A stretch of DNA of 64,000 bases from CAYTPI01 sp964439625 (GTDB lineage: Bacteria; Chloroflexota; Anaerolineae; Aggregatilineales; UBA3940): NCBI GenBank assembly GCA_964439625.1, contig CAYTPI010000003.1, positions 1-64,000 of the forward strand, written 5' to 3'. Below, one piece after another: positions 63,613 through 64,000 of this stretch (positions are counted from its first letter, which is position 1; each line of letters begins with the position of its first letter). Below the pieces are notes generated by a model. The model was not told the DNA's origin. It did not search any database and saw only the letters and a list, made by a program, of their open reading frames with translations. A program made the translations under genes and the position numbers.

Positions 63613-64000
63613 TTATACTTCAGCGCGGCGCGCCTCGATGACGTTAGGCAATTGCTCTAAGCGCGACAAGACTCGGCTAAGATGGTTTGTGTCAGACACT
63701 TCAAGGGTCACATCGAAGTGGGCAATATTAACCTTGACACTAACACTTATTTCACGGATATTGATACCTTCGTCCGCAACTGCTGTGCCAATATCACGCA
63801 TCAAGCCTTCGCGATCATAAGCTGATATTTTAACCGGTACCGGATAACAAGTTTGCTTATTCTTACCCCAGGAAACCTCTATTAAGCGGTTGTTAGGCAG
63901 GTTGAGAACATTAGCGCAATCTTTGCGGTGAATGGTTACACCGCGACCAACCGTTACGTAGCCAACGATTTGCTCACCTAAAACAGCATTACAGCAGCGG
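63613..64000 (-). CDS. RelA/SpoT-type (p)ppGpp enzyme, C-terminal part only
   Basis: The frame is open to the right edge; the start is beyond the window. The visible 128 residues carry the conserved-Cys/zinc-finger domain (RCCNAVLGEQIVGYVTVGRG, then VTIHRKDCANVL) and the ACT domain (SAYDREGLMRDIGTAVADEG, then VTLEVSDTNHLSRVLSRLEQ). These parts regulate the synthetase and hydrolase domains through the ribosome and amino acids. It is convergent with plsX, 13 bases apart. Confidence 0.93.
   Translation of the reverse strand, partial: RCCNAVLGEQIVGYVTVGRGVTIHRKDCANVLNLPNNRLIEVSWGKNKQTCYPVPVKISAYDREGLMRDIGTAVADEGINIREISVSVKVNIAHFDVTLEVSDTNHLSRVLSRLEQLPNVIEARRAEV

Overview
The window is a 64 kb stretch of a draft bacterial scaffold; a run of 100 N at 8695-8794 is an assembly gap. 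Gene content suggests a member of the Chloroflexota, probably near Anaerolineae: a HerA-NurA operon in a bacterium, a CpXC-domain protein, an MshA-like glycosyltransferase, a Ser/Thr kinase with an HCD catalytic loop, a GAACNNNNGTTC-type SOS box, and rpsF-ssb-rpsR without rplI. This placement is inference from gene content; no 16S rRNA is present.

Layout. 1-5800: accessory DNA with two large unrecognised proteins on the minus strand and one methyltransferase on the plus strand; the first protein runs off the left edge. 5992-8453: two dead insertion sequences lie end to end, an ISAs1-type element with perfect 19-bp ends and a 10-bp target duplication, then an IS3-type remnant. 8479-20644: a sugar locus. 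A LacI regulator, NagA and a SIS-type deaminase run leftward; a mannitol-type PTS (separate IIC, IIB, IIA), an odd two-Rossmann dehydrogenase, a frameshifted membrane protein, a PfkB kinase, a histidine phosphatase, a damaged Gfo/Idh oxidoreductase and a NanE-NanK fusion run rightward. A LacI-type operator inside a strong promoter, followed by a structured leader, sits between the two arms. Together they can turn ManNAc into fructose 6-phosphate and import and oxidise a polyol. 20645-21961 is gene debris.

21962-36470 is housekeeping: acyl-CoA ligase, FtsH, kinase, thioesterase, membrane protease, ADP-ribosylglycohydrolase, CBS protein, DUF4349 protein, then the nurA - HAS-barrel - herA repair operon behind a LexA-like box. 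36903-38506 holds a tyrosine recombinase with a lox-like palindrome beside its start, next to tRNA-Leu. 38507-49519: division, glycosyltransferase, hisS, tRNA-His, peptidase, HyuA, MTAP, FtsW and a truncated PBP. 49521-55105: CpXC protein, histidine kinase, site-2 protease, small membrane proteins, TatA. 55237-64000: rpsF-ssb-rpsR, PpiC, PanE-like reductase, an 827-residue membrane protein with an HHxxxDG acyltransferase motif, LON-domain protein, PlsX, and the end of a RelA/SpoT protein.

The strongest unusual signals are the NurA/HAS/HerA triad under an SOS-like box, the lox-like site by the recombinase, a tRNA-His without encoded G-1 or C73 near a eukaryote-like HisRS, the HHxxxDG protein, the structured PTS leader, and G-to-A type lesions in otherwise intact genes.
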